From assembly GCF_018812025.1 (NCBI RefSeq), contig NC_063049.1:14279734-14343733 (forward strand): a stretch of DNA of 64,000 bases, read 5' to 3'. The notes beneath the pieces are model-generated. The model had not been told where the DNA came from, made no database searches, and saw nothing but the letters and a program-made list of their open reading frames with translations. Position 1 is the first letter of the stretch, and each line of letters opens with the position of its first letter. Position numbers and translations under genes: made by a program. Source of the DNA: Megalobrama amblycephala (Eukaryota; Chordata; Actinopteri; Cypriniformes; Xenocyprididae). Below are positions 11,476 to 22,479 of the stretch, piece by piece.

Positions 11476-13241
11476 AGGTGACTTGTAATTTCTCCTCATC
11501 AGTCTTTTAGTAGCCTCAAAAACAAATAAGATTTTTTTTTTTTTTTTTAATTCATGAACTTTTGAAGTACTTGATTAATCAATTAATCTAACTTTAGTAA
11601 ATCTTTCTGAATAAGGTATTTGGCAGATGTTCCAAAGTGACTACATACAACCAAATTCTATTGGTTCTAGGTGGCATTTGTTCTGTATCCCTGCATCCTC
11701 AGTATTAACATCACATATAATTATGATAAATGAGGTTATGCAGAAAATTCAGACTGTTGACTTAACATTGGTTATTATTGTTTTACACTGTAAAAAGTGA
11801 TAGCCTTAAATCGTTACCTTAAGGAGCTTTTCTTATTATCTGATTTAATCCATAAGAATTAGCTTTGTTGGTATAACTTTTTTTAGGTTGATTCAGTGAT
11901 GTTAAATGATATTGAATTGAATCCATCTAGATATTACCATTTTTTCAGTGCAATTTATGTTTTGTTCATCAGATCACACTAGGTGAACTACAAAACTACA
12001 AACACACATTCATCATTTCTTTTCATTTTCTTAATAGTTTTCTTTATCTATTTTAATGTAACCTAATGTAAACCTAATCTCTATGAGTGGCAACATGCTG
12101 ACATGCTTATTCAATTTAAGATTTTGAGATTTTTCTTCTAACTAAAGTTATCATGTTAAAGGTATTATTAAGTTGGGTCAGAGGTAACATCAACGTTCAT
12201 ATAAAATGTATGAAATAATTTTTAATTGATGAAGATATCTAGTAGTATCAGTACTTCCAAAATATGTTATTTTTTGTATTCTGAACATTGTTAAAAATAC
12301 TGTCCTCTGTGATTAAAATAAGAAACAGTAAAAGATGAATGTTGATTGATTTATCAGTGCTTGCCCTTCCTGCATAGATTGAGACTTTCTTGGGTAAATA
12401 CTATTATCTATTTTGCAAAGCAAATGTTGAATTAACATATGTCGATATGATATAATTTATCAGTAAAACTATAATGAAAGAATTAAGCAAAGGCACAGAC
12501 ATTGCCTACTTCAACTTTGCAAGATACATTAGAAAACGAGGTGGTTTGGTGTGATAGGCCATTTATTGATAAATAAAGATTGCAACAACCCCGTTATCCA
12601 TGTCAAATCTTCATAAAATAAAGAAATGGAATGAATAAAGTCTTCTCTGTTCATTTAAAATTTTCATGTTCACTATATTTATTACACAGCTCTCTGGATA
12701 CTCAATTCTGTGTGGTCAACCATAGCTTTCTGATGAACATAAATTGTCATAATTTAGAAAATAAAGCACTTTTCATAAACTGATTCTAGCCCTCTGATTT
12801 GAACTCTCTGTTTTAAGGGGCATGTCTGCTATGAGACTCAAGTGTAAACGCCCACTGCTGTGACTAACATTTTTGCATATGAAATAGCAAGTTTTAGCTA
12901 AGTATTACTCCCTCGAAAACTTTTAGCAGGTTTTTACTATTACAGCTCTCAAGTGTTGATTATAGCAGTATAAGATATATGACATTATACTTAGATCTTG
13001 GCTTGAAAGGTTGCATTGATGATCATTATAGCCGATCACAGAGAAGTTGTTGAGCACATGAAAGCAGTGATATTGTCATTACAACTCAATTTATGCACAC
13101 TAATGAATGCTTTCATCATAACAGTGCAAACGCGATATAAAGAGTTTTGTTGAATAAAATGGGGCTTTTGGTGCAAGTCCAGAACTCAGTCACTGATAAA
13201 TTTGCGCTGTTTGATTGACAGCTCCAGCGCACACTGTTTAA
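11476..13241 (+). promoter_or_regulatory. Polyketide synthase 3' untranslated region with clustered AATAAA signals
   Basis: This AT-rich non-coding stretch follows the stop codon. Canonical AATAAA hexamers sit at 12572-12577, 12617-12622 and 12634-12639. A transcript end there would give a 3' UTR of about 1.1 kb. The rest, to 13241, shows no open frame or repeat that I can name. Which signal is used cannot be told from sequence alone. Confidence 0.5.
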
Positions 13242-13660
13242 TTGACAAAAGGGAGTGTTCTAAAAAAAAGGAGATATAAACCTGCAGTGTCTCCTATCAG
13301 AATTAATCGTGAAGAGATTAGAATAGTCACCTCCTATAAATATCTGGGAGCACTCTTGGACAATAAATTGAGATGGGCCACCATCAGTGAGATGATTTAC
13401 AAAAAAGTACAGAGCTGTCTGTGTTTATTGAGGATACAGATCTTTTGGAGTTTGGGGAGAAATGCTTCATTCCTTTTATGAGTCTGTTGTCGCAGAGGTA
13501 CTTTTCTATGCTTTTGTATGCCGGGGAAGTGGAATCAGGACCAGCGATACTAACAGACTGAATAAACTGATAAAGAAAACATGCTAAAAGTTCTGTTTTG
13601 GGAACTAGTCTTGACCCGCCGGAGGTGGTAAATTTTTGGGTGAAACTGCTCACCCTTTAA
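13242..13660 (+). pseudogene. Non-LTR retrotransposon RT C-terminal fragment
   Basis: The short frame from 13242 contains VTSYKYLGALLDNKLRW, the conserved segment just after the palm of LINE reverse transcriptases. Reading on in other frames to about 13650 gives further downstream RT-like text (a stretch resembling SGISTSDTNRLNKLIKK). Frameshifts and stops show that it is an old truncated insertion. The clade cannot be fixed from so short a piece. Confidence 0.55.
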
Positions 13661-14353
13661 ATGGTATCGTTGTTACACAGGAGAGCACATTTAGTAGGTC
13701 CTCTGTGTAAGGAGAGATATTTTAGGTCTTTTATTTTAGGTCTTTTATTCTTGTTTTCCCATTAATCTGTATTGTTACTACTATTTTAAGGCTATTATTG
13801 TTATTAAATTAACATTAGAACCTATTGTATCAATATTGTATTGTAGTTATTGTATAAAATTACATTAAGTAATTTTTACATAACCACACTTGCGACACCG
13901 ACACATGCTTACGAGGATTGAGGACTCCTCAGTAAAAATGTTTTTAAAACAGATTACAAAACTAATTGTACTGCAAGGTGATCTATTCAAATTGTCAGTA
14001 GTGCTTGCTGTAAAAGAGACTCATCATTCTTATACAGTTGTTTAAGCCAAGATGAAAACAGCATTGTTGTTCACCAGCATTTTTTTATTTCCATAGTATA
14101 CTCACAAAATATTAGATAACATTAATGTTAACAATACAATTACAAAATAATAGTAATAATATCACTAAAATCTCATAATTTCTGAGAGAACGTGCCTTTA
14201 ATGCAGCGACGAGATGCCGAAAGTTAGTTTCACTTTCTGTTTTAAGTCATAAACCAATCGACTCAGCTAGATTTTTGCCCCTTACCCCAATTTCTCCCAG
14301 CATTGTACATTAACTTTCATTCTTTGGGCTTACTGAAGTGTGCATATAGGCCT
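13661..14353. other. No gene seen
   Basis: This is AT-rich DNA with a small local duplication around 13720-13750 (TTTTAGGTCTTTTAT twice). There is no plausible open frame, RNA gene or terminal repeat. Confidence 0.4.
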
Positions 14354-14884
14354 TGTCACAGGTGAGGCTCCTTCTCCGCTTCCTCTGGATAATCAGAGGG
14401 AGCTCTCACCAGAATATTGACTGTTGCTTTTGGACTCCATTTCCCATAAGCCCTCATTCCTGGGACTGATTGCGCACACACATGCAGTTCATCACACACA
14501 CGCTATTTAAGCAAGAGACACACACACACCACTATCGTGAAGTCTCGATTTGCTATGGTGGTCATTCCTGAGCATTTCTTTGTGGATTGTTATTCTGTGT
14601 TGATCTGTGTTTTCCTGTTGCCTGATTCTCTGCTGTCTGCCCCAACTATTGCCTGTTCTTTGGATTGTGATTGTACTCTGCCTGCCCTGACCCCTTTGTC
14701 TGTTTTTCTGGTCTGTGTATGTTTGCTGCCTGCCTCAACCTAAACCTGCCCGTTTACGATTCAGTTTTGTCTCCGCTATTGCTATTGCTGTGTTACGACC
14801 CTGTACTGTTTGACTCTGGTTATAATAAAACTGCAGATGGATCCTCACTCCACTGACTCTGCATTATAAACCTAGCCTATAACA
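14354..14884 (+). repeat. Possible solo LTR
   Basis: The block begins TGTCACA and ends near TATAACA. It contains a TATA-like CTATTTAAG at about 14502 and a late AATAAAA at about 14824 followed by CTGCAGATGGATCC, an order (promoter, then polyadenylation signal, then a short tail) typical of a retrotransposon LTR. I find no exact target duplication and no internal coding region, so the call is tentative. The open frames within it are not convincing genes. Confidence 0.35.
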
Positions 14885-14914
14885 GGCTGTATGACAGGAA
14901 AGTGCACTGTGCAT

Positions 14915-15362
14915 TTAAAGGATTAGTTCACTTTAAAATGAAAATTAGCCCAACCTTTACACACCCTCCTGCCATCCTAGGTAAATATGACATTCTTGTT
15001 TCTGACGAAGACAATCGGTGAAATATGAATAAATATCCTGATGCATCTGAGCTTTATAATGGCAGTAATAGGGTTTAACGAGTATGAGGTGAACAAAGTG
15101 CTTCCATCCACATCCATCCGTCATAAATGTGTACTCCACATGGCTCCGGGGGGTTAATAAAGGCCTTCTGAAGCGAAGCGATGCGTTTGTTCAGCTCAAA
15201 CTCACTGAACCCTATCACTGCCATTATAAAGCTCGGATATTTATAATAGCAGGATATTTATTAATATTTCTCAGATTTGTCTTCATCAGAAACAAGAAAG
15301 TCATATTCACCTGTGAGTAAAGGTTGGGCTAATTTTCATTTCAAAGTGAACTAATCCTTTAA
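14915..15362. mobile_element. TTAA-flanked foldback DNA transposon
   Basis: TTAA at 14915-14918 and 15359-15362 flank a 440-bp element whose ends are inverted repeats (AGGATTAGTTCACTTTAAAA against AGGATTAGTTCACTTTGAAA on the other strand). Inversion continues inward: AGCTTTATAATGGCAGTAAT on the left pairs with the strand complementary to ATTGCC-like text on the right (about 15215-15235). Most of the element is thus one long imperfect hairpin. TTAA duplications fit piggyBac or Kolobok-type transposases. There is no coding capacity. Confidence 0.75.
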
Positions 15363-15365
15363 GCG

Positions 15366-15925
15366 TGTGGTAGATTTTCCCCTACGCACCTGACTTAAGT
15401 TTACCTGTTTACCTGATCTTTCAGAGCGTCTCCAAATCGAAATTCAATAATATACCGGTCAACGTCTTGACCCCTAACTTGCTGCGCAGCAATAACCAGA
15501 TATACTCCAGACTATGCCTTAGAATATGCTTTATTCACGGCCAGAGGACCTCATATCAATCACAGAGAATCCCATCAGCAAGAAGAATACAACAGTTTAT
15601 ATAGGATAGGAGCATGGCAAAGCATTCTACAATATGATTGGTTCTTCATATGTCAAACCCTCCTGTTACTAGGTAAAGCAAGATCTGCCCAAATTATGTG
15701 TTTATTAGTTCGTTGGTTACTCAATATCATGGGGCTATTATATTTAGATAGTTGTTTAGCTGTCCCTAAGTGTTTTTCCACTTTTCTTGTATTTGGACAT
15801 GTTCAGACACACACTGACTTAGGCCCATGCAAGCTTTGAGGACATTTAGGTTTCAAAAGCATATAAATGTTATTCCTGCAAGGAAAATAAATGTTAGTTA
15901 TGATTAATTTAAAAATTCCATCACA
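15366..15925 (-). repeat. Retroviral-type LTR on the minus strand
   Basis: Read on the minus strand, the block starts TGTGATGG at 15925, directly after a purine run (complement of CCCCCCTCT at about 15930-15937) that looks like a polypurine tract. It then shows a TATA box (complement of GTTTATATAGG at about 15597) and an AATAAA polyadenylation signal (complement at 15530-15535), and ends close to the neighbouring TTAA element. This order is that of U3-R-U5. Only decayed non-coding sequence lies upstream on the minus strand, so this is an old endogenous element remnant with no intact gene. Confidence 0.5.
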
Positions 15926-16894
15926 GTATCCCCCCTCTGATCGTCTCTTACACGATCAAAACAAATTTTTTCATGCTTACATAGTTTACATTTCCTGACT
16001 GATTCATCTCATTATAAGTCACTGCTAAATTATACTTGAATACCACCTGATATCCCTCACAATTTTTCATATTTCATATTCCTTCCATCAGCATCCCAAG
16101 CTGGAATGAAAATACAACCAATTTTCCCAGTTTTACCACTTACACATACCATTTCCTGAACATTCTATCTTTCAACAATCTAATTTTATCTTAGTAAAAA
16201 ACTAAACATTCCTTAGTACATTGCCTTTTATCTTTGGTAGACCTTGAGTCGAGTTTTAGTATCATCTTTTGCTGGATCTTGATCACATTGATCTATTAGG
16301 AAATGAACAGGCTGATATTACTGCAAAGGAAGTTATCAATTTGTGTACAGAATGTCAAATCCTTCCCTCAATCCTACTCTGATTCATTACTTATTAAACA
16401 AATGTCAAGAAGAATAGAACTCATACACTAACAAAAAATTACAACTTCAGTTGTCATTTAAGACATTCCCATGCAAAAATTAAGATTCAGCTTTGTGTTT
16501 TCTGCACTCTTAACCACTTTCTTAACCTTATTGTGTTAGCTTTTAATGCTAGCAGGCGATGGGCTTACTTAGTAAGTTCTATTTTAAGGTCCTGCGTAAT
16601 AACCAGGTCTAACCAGAATTTTTTCCTAATATCATTAATTATCATTAAAAGTCCCCTGAAGTCAATAATTTTATCCCTTAATACTCATCTTTGATCACCA
16701 AAATGACATATTTAAACATTTTGTCCTGTGAAAAAAAAAAAAAAAAAATCTTCAAGCCTTAAAATAGTTTGAATGTAACTCTACACCCTTTCTTCATTTA
16801 GTATACACAGAACCATGAATATGCAAGCTCCAAGCAAAAGCTCAGAGATCCACTAGGTCAACTTTTACTCAAGTTACTATAGTAAACACTGCAT
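15926..16894. other. Degenerate retroelement interior and AT-rich DNA
   Basis: Next to the LTR the minus strand holds a short decayed open stretch without recognisable motifs. At about 16295-16350 the plus strand reads LLGNEQADITAK followed by a cysteine pair, like the end of a retroelement RNase H and the start of an integrase zinc finger. Its strand is opposite to the LTR, so the two probably come from different insertions. The remainder, including a poly-A run near 16730, shows nothing that I can name. Confidence 0.3.
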
Positions 16895-17033
16895 AACATG
16901 ACAAACCAGGGCCCAGATCAGGACGCAGACAAACTGGCTAAACCGACCGTCTGCTAGCCGCCTCACGTCACAGAACTCAAATAATTCACAGCACATAGAA
17001 ACTCTTTCACCTAGATATTATCACATAGAGACT

Positions 17034-19319
17034 GTGTCTGTACCTCGAACTAGTAAATACAAAAAACTTCCGAAACCTTTTAAGATAAAATTTAAAAATT
17101 TAATTGTTGTTCAAAAAATGAAAATCACAGATAAATCAGATAAACAAATGATAAAGCTTGGGTTACTGAATATTAGATCTATTTCTTCAAAAGCACTTAT
17201 TGTAAATGAAATTATCACAGACAATAAACTAGACTTGCTGTGTTTGACAGAAACCTGGCTAAAACCAGACGATTACATTACTTTAAATGAATCTAGTCCT
17301 CAAGGTTATGATTATCGACACAATCCTCGACAGAAAGGCAAAGGGGGAGGTGTTGCTGTAATTTATAGTAATATATTCAGAATCATTCAAAAGAATTTCA
17401 AATATAATTCCTTTGAAGTGATGGTGCTTTATGTAACATTATGTAAGTTGACATTTGTGCTGGCTACTGTATACAGGCCACCAGGGCACCATAATGACTT
17501 TATCAAAGAATTTGCTGATTTTATATCAGAGTTAGTACTGGCTGCGGATAAAGTCCTTGTTGTTGGTGATTTTAATATCCATGTAGATAATAATAAAGAC
17601 GCATTTGGATTGGCATTTGCAGACATTTTAAACTCTATTGGAGTTAGACAACACGTGTCAGGACCCACTCATTGTCGTAATCATACCTTAGATCTAATAC
17701 TATCGCATGGAATTGATATTGATGCTGTTGAAATTCTACAGCAGAGCGATGATATATCAGATCATTATTTAGTCTCGTGTATAATACAATTAGCCAAGGC
17801 TACAAAACCACCACCCAGCCATAAATATTGTAGAACCATCACGTCTACCACTAAAGATTGCTTTATAAATAATCTCCCCGAGCAGTTTCATCGCCTTAGT
17901 ATACCTGACAACTTAGAAGAACTCGATGCTGCAACAGAAACTATTGGCTCTCTCTTTTCCAGCACATTAGATGCAGTCGCTCCTTTACGTCTAAAGAAGA
18001 TTAAGGAAACTAATCCAACGCCGTGGTATGATGAGCACACTCGGGCTCTAAAACGAGCTGTTAGAAAAACTGAACGTAGTTGGAAGAAAACAAAACTAGA
18101 AGTTTTTCGCCTTTCGTGGAAAGAAAAAATGATTGAGTACAGAACGGCTATAAGAAATGCTAGATCTACTTATTTTTCAAATCTCTTAATAGAAAACAAA
18201 CATAATCCTAGGTATTTATTTGACACAGTGGCTAAATTAACTAGAAACAGAGATTCAACTGCTGACATTTCCATAGAGCACAGCAGTAATGACTTTATGA
18301 ACTTCTTTACTTGCAAGATTGATAATATTAGAGAGAAAATTAAAAACATGCAACCGTCCACAGTTTCGCTTCAGACAGTGCACTGTAGTGTCCCTGAGGT
18401 AAAACTAGAATCATTCGCCGCTATAGGAGAGGAAGAATTATCTAAACTTATCAAATCATCAAAATCAACGACATGTATGTTAGACCCAATGCCGACTAAA
18501 CTACTGAAAGAAATGCTTCCAGAGGTCGTAGGTCCACTTCTTGATATAATTAATTCATCCTTAACACTAGGATACGTGCCAAAAACCTTTAAGCAGGCTA
18601 TTATTAAACCTCTTATTAAAAAACCTCAACTAGATCCGAGAGATTTAGTAAATTACAGGCCAATCTCGAATCTACCTTTTCTGTCAAAGATACTAGAAAA
18701 GGCAGTTTCAACACAACTGTGCTCCTTTTTAGAAAGAAATGGAATCTGTGAGGATTTCCAGTCAGGATTTAGACCATACCATAGTACTGAGACTGCTCTC
18801 GTTAGAGTTACAAACGATGTACTCTTATCATCCGATCGTGGCTGTATTTCTCTATTAGTGTTATTAGATCTCAGTGCTGCTTTTGACACTATCGATCACA
18901 ACATTCTTTTAAAAAGACTTGAAAACTATATTGGCATTTGTGGAATTGCTTTGGCATGGTTCAAATCGTACTTATCTGACCGTTATCAGTCTGTAGTAGT
19001 TAATGAAGAGATGTCGTATCGATCACAAGTTCAATATGGAGTACCACAAGGCTCAGTACTAGGACCGTTGCTTTTCACTCTGTACATGCTGCCCTTAGGA
19101 GAGATAATTAGGAAGCATGGTGTTAGTTTTCACTGCTACGCTGATGATACTCAGCTCTATATTTCCTCGCGCCCTGACGAAACCTACAAATTCACAAAAC
19201 TAACAGAATGCATAGCTGACATTAAAAACTGGATGACAAGAAATTTCTTATTATTAAATTCAGAAAAAACTGATATCCTAATCTTTGGACCAAAAACTTC
19301 CTCACGAAAAAAACCTTGA
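17034..19319 (+). pseudogene. L2-like LINE endonuclease and reverse transcriptase, N-terminal part
   Basis: This 761-residue frame starts with an apurinic endonuclease domain: [39 protein letters not shown] and ISDHY are the usual catalytic blocks. A connecting region follows, then the RT with [58 protein letters not shown] and the catalytic YADDTQ. The frame stops at 19319, just after a run of seven A at 19307-19313. The protein continues one frame over, so a one-base slip in the A run has split the gene. Otherwise it is intact, which suggests a fairly recent insertion. Confidence 0.85.
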
Positions 19320-19980
19320 ATACTCTCTAACACTTGACGGGTGCTCCATTAAACCTTCGTCCTCAGTTAGGAACCTGGGTGTGCTCTTCGATACCAATCT
19401 TTCATTTGAAAGTCATGTTTCTAGTATCTGTAAAACCGCCTTCTTCCATCTAAAAAATATATCTAAATTACGACATATGCTCTCAATGACAAATGCGGAA
19501 CAGTTGGTTCATGCATTCATGACCTCAAGACTAGATTATTGTAACGCTCTACTGGGTGGTTGTTCTGCTCGGCTTTTAAACAGACTACAGTTGGTCCAAA
19601 ATGCGGCAGCTAGAGTTCTTACTAGAACCAGAAAGTATGACCATATTAGCCCAGTTCTGTCAACATTACATTGGCTCCCTATTAAACATCGTATAGATTT
19701 TAAACTCTTGCTACTTACTTATAAAGCTCTAAATGGTTTAGCTCCCCAGTACCTAAGTGAGCTCTTAATGCATTACAGTCCTTCACGTTTATTGCGATCT
19801 CAGAATTCAGGCCAGTTGATAATACCCAGAATATCAAAATCAACTGAAGGCGGCAGATCCTTTTCCTATTTAGCACCTAAACTCTGGAACAATCTTCCTA
19901 GCATTGTTCGGGAAGCAGACACACTCTGTCAGTTTAAATCTAGACTAAAAACACATCTCTTTGCTCTTGCATACACATAA
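19285..19980 (+). pseudogene. L2-like LINE reverse transcriptase, C-terminal part
   Basis: This is the continuation of the preceding frame after the one-base slip. It reads LGVLFDTNLSFESHVSSICK, then a thumb and C-terminal region (RLDYCNALLGG, LQNAAARVLTRTRK, LHWLPIKHRIDFKLLLLTYK, ending near KTHLFALAYT). These blocks are standard for the C-terminus of CR1/L2 proteins. The stop at 19978-19980 looks like the natural end, because the family's 3' UTR follows directly. The Met at 19285 is not a real start. Confidence 0.85.
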
Positions 19981-20661
19981 CACATTATCAATACATTAAC
20001 ATTTTTCAAATCCGTTAAAGGATTGTTACGCTGCAATAATTAGGTCGGCCGGAACCGAGAACATTTCCTATAACACTAGATATACCTGTACATCAGAATA
20101 AGAATGGCATCTACGCTAATATCTGTCTCTCTGCTTATCCTGAGGTTTGCCGGGTGCTGGATCCAGGCCGTATCCAGATCAGATGGAGAACCTGTGTCTG
20201 GACCTGACTACAACGTAGCCCAGGAGACAATGGGCCTACAGATCCAGTTCTGGCTGCATCTATAATTCAGATTTTTAATCCCCGTATCCGCTTACATATA
20301 TTTATATATAATCTATTTTTAATCTCTATAATAAAAATTTATAATTCAGATTTGATCTCCATATCCATTTACATATATTATATATATCTTCCAAGGGGTT
20401 TTTTCCCTCCTAGGACTTTTTTTCCCAGTGTTAGCACGCTGGGTTTTTCTCCTAGGGGGTTTTTTCCACCCCTGGGAGTCAGCCGACATTGGCTTAATGT
20501 AGCACCATCTTGTATATGTTACATATTACCACGCTTGTTTGTACAGCTTATTTTTAACCACTTCCCTTTTTTCTGTGCTTCTAATATGTAAAGCTGCTTT
20601 GAAACAATTACCAATTGTAAAAGCGCTATATAAATAAATTTGACTTGACTTGACTTGACTT

Positions 20662-21684
20662 CAAATCGTGTAAGTCAAATCGAAAACAAATATTCTGTTT
20701 ATATAATCTGTATGAAAAGAGAGCCATGTCAGAAGTCCGTGATTCAGCTCATTATCCGCTAATGCGGCCACGCCCACGGAGCTAGCGCTATTCAGAGGTA
20801 AATTCTGAGGCAATACATGCATACATCGTCTCAATCGTGTATTTATTATCTTGAAAAGTGTTTATCTTGATGTTAAAGCCACGGTTAGCAATCTCTAGAA
20901 GACATGCCATTAGTTTCTGGTTCTTCTTCTTCTTTATATGGATTTGTGGCCTAAAGGTGCACAGAGCGCCCTCCGGCTGCAAGTATGAATTGAAAACACA
21001 GTATCCAGCACTCATAGTGATGACAATAAATATAGAATAAATATTACTCCTCTATATAGAAAATTGACATAAACATATAAGAATCCATCAATATTTCTCC
21101 AAATGTGCATGCTTTTAAGCTAAAATGTTATATGAAATGCCATAGAGGTAACATAATTGTTCAGACACTTTGCATCACAGAAATACATTATGTTTTAATG
21201 AATATAATAGAATACCATTATTTTAAACAGGATTACAGAGGGTTTTTTCACAGCCTACCTGACTGAAAGGCCTCATTAATATGCAAGTCATTTCAGGTCA
21301 TTATTATGTGATTCTTTTGTCTTCTCAGGTGTAAATGACCCATTATTCATGATGATTCACACCTCCACGCATACTGTGTTTCTTGACAAAAAGTGTCTTA
21401 CAAAAACTAAATCAATATATTGTTTTATATGCAGGAGTAGGTAGCATAATTTTTACATAATTCTGAAGCAAAAACTCTAGTCTACAACCTCCAATACCCA
21501 GAAGTCTTATGAACACAGATTTAATATACTTTTTTTGGCCTTATTTCAGTGACTTAAGTTTTTTGTTTTTTCAATAACCACGCATAATCGTTATTCCTTC
21601 AAAAACACAAACATGTACATACATGTTCCTCACATACTTCTCTAGACCCCAAATCAGCCTCAGACTCCAGAGGGTTAATGTCTC
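20662..21684. other. No gene seen
   Basis: This is AT-rich unique-looking DNA between the L2 tail and the DIRS terminal repeat. No open frame, splice-flanked exon or terminal inverted repeat could be supported. Confidence 0.4.
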
Positions 21685-22030
21685 TGTATGTAACCCTCAT
21701 TCCCTGAAGGAGGGAACGGAGACGTACGTCAGTAGTGACCGACGAATTGGGATATCACTAGAGAGCCCTATCAGTTTCGAGTAAACTACAACAAGCCAAT
21801 GGAATTGACGTGCGATATTTGCATAATGCGCACCGCCCCCGCCAGGTGGTATAAATAAGGTAGCAGATGCAGTCGCACTCTGTTTTTCGCTGAGGAGACA
21901 ACCTAGGTCTGCACTGCAGCGAGGGCACAGGAACTGTGGCGACGGGATGTACGTCTCCGTCCCCTCCTTCAGGGAACGAGGGTTACATTCGACGTAAGTC
22001 AGTAGTGACCGACGAATTGGGATCCCAAAT
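21685..22030. repeat. DIRS element terminal repeat
   Basis: A 30- to 40-bp sequence occurs inverted at about 21690-21729 and 21948-21986 (TAACCCTCATTCCCTGAAGG and its complement with a few changes). A second sequence, GTCAGTAGTGACCGACGAAT, is repeated directly at about 21728 and 21998. A TATA-like GGTATAAATAAGG lies between at about 21850. This combination is the terminal repeat of a DIRS-type retrotransposon. Its coding region lies at higher coordinates on the minus strand, so this is the 3' end. No matching 5' terminal repeat was found near 29.5 kb. Confidence 0.7.
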
Positions 22031-22479
22031 AAAACACCACAGTTACAGACCCTTTCCAGCGCCCAGCGCAAGCTCTAGCCAGCCGGCACACCAGGGGGGC
22101 GAGCTTACACTGAGAGAGTCTACTGCTGTTCCACAAGAACCACTACAGTAAGACTTAGACAACATTGGGGAAGCGAATCCGTAGGGGACGCTGCCGAGGC
22201 CACACTCTACCCTGCAGGGGAGGAATTTATGTGGAAATACACATATGGACTGACCGGGTATGGCTCCAGCCTAGAGATGGGGGAGACTCATCTGTCAGGT
22301 GACAGCAGAGCTGGCTCTGCTAAGGGAAAGACACGGGCTTACCATGGGGAGTTGACCATGGACAATACACATATAAGAACAAACTCACGTGGAGGGGTCA
22401 CAACATTTGGCACCCAGTCGTATATCAACATTGGTGACGGACGTTTGGCCTGGCATCAGACACTCCGCAATGTCCGAGC

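Larger units (their letters stand above)
16895..20661 (+). mobile_element. Near-complete L2-like LINE
   Basis: The element has a non-coding leader, an endonuclease-RT coding region (two frames, described separately), a 3' UTR, and a tail of TTGACT repeats at about 20639-20661 preceded by TATAAATAAATT. Short tandem tails instead of poly-A are typical of the CR1/L2 group. The leader (16895-17050) has a diverged, inverted copy at 58.05-58.21 kb in this window. No esterase-type ORF1 is found upstream, so this copy is probably 5' truncated. I could not identify target duplications. Confidence 0.8.

Noticed and set aside
14537..14856. Small cysteine- and leucine-rich open frames, possibly secreted peptides
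   Set aside because: They lie within a putative LTR with TATA and polyadenylation signals and have no supporting conservation that I can see.
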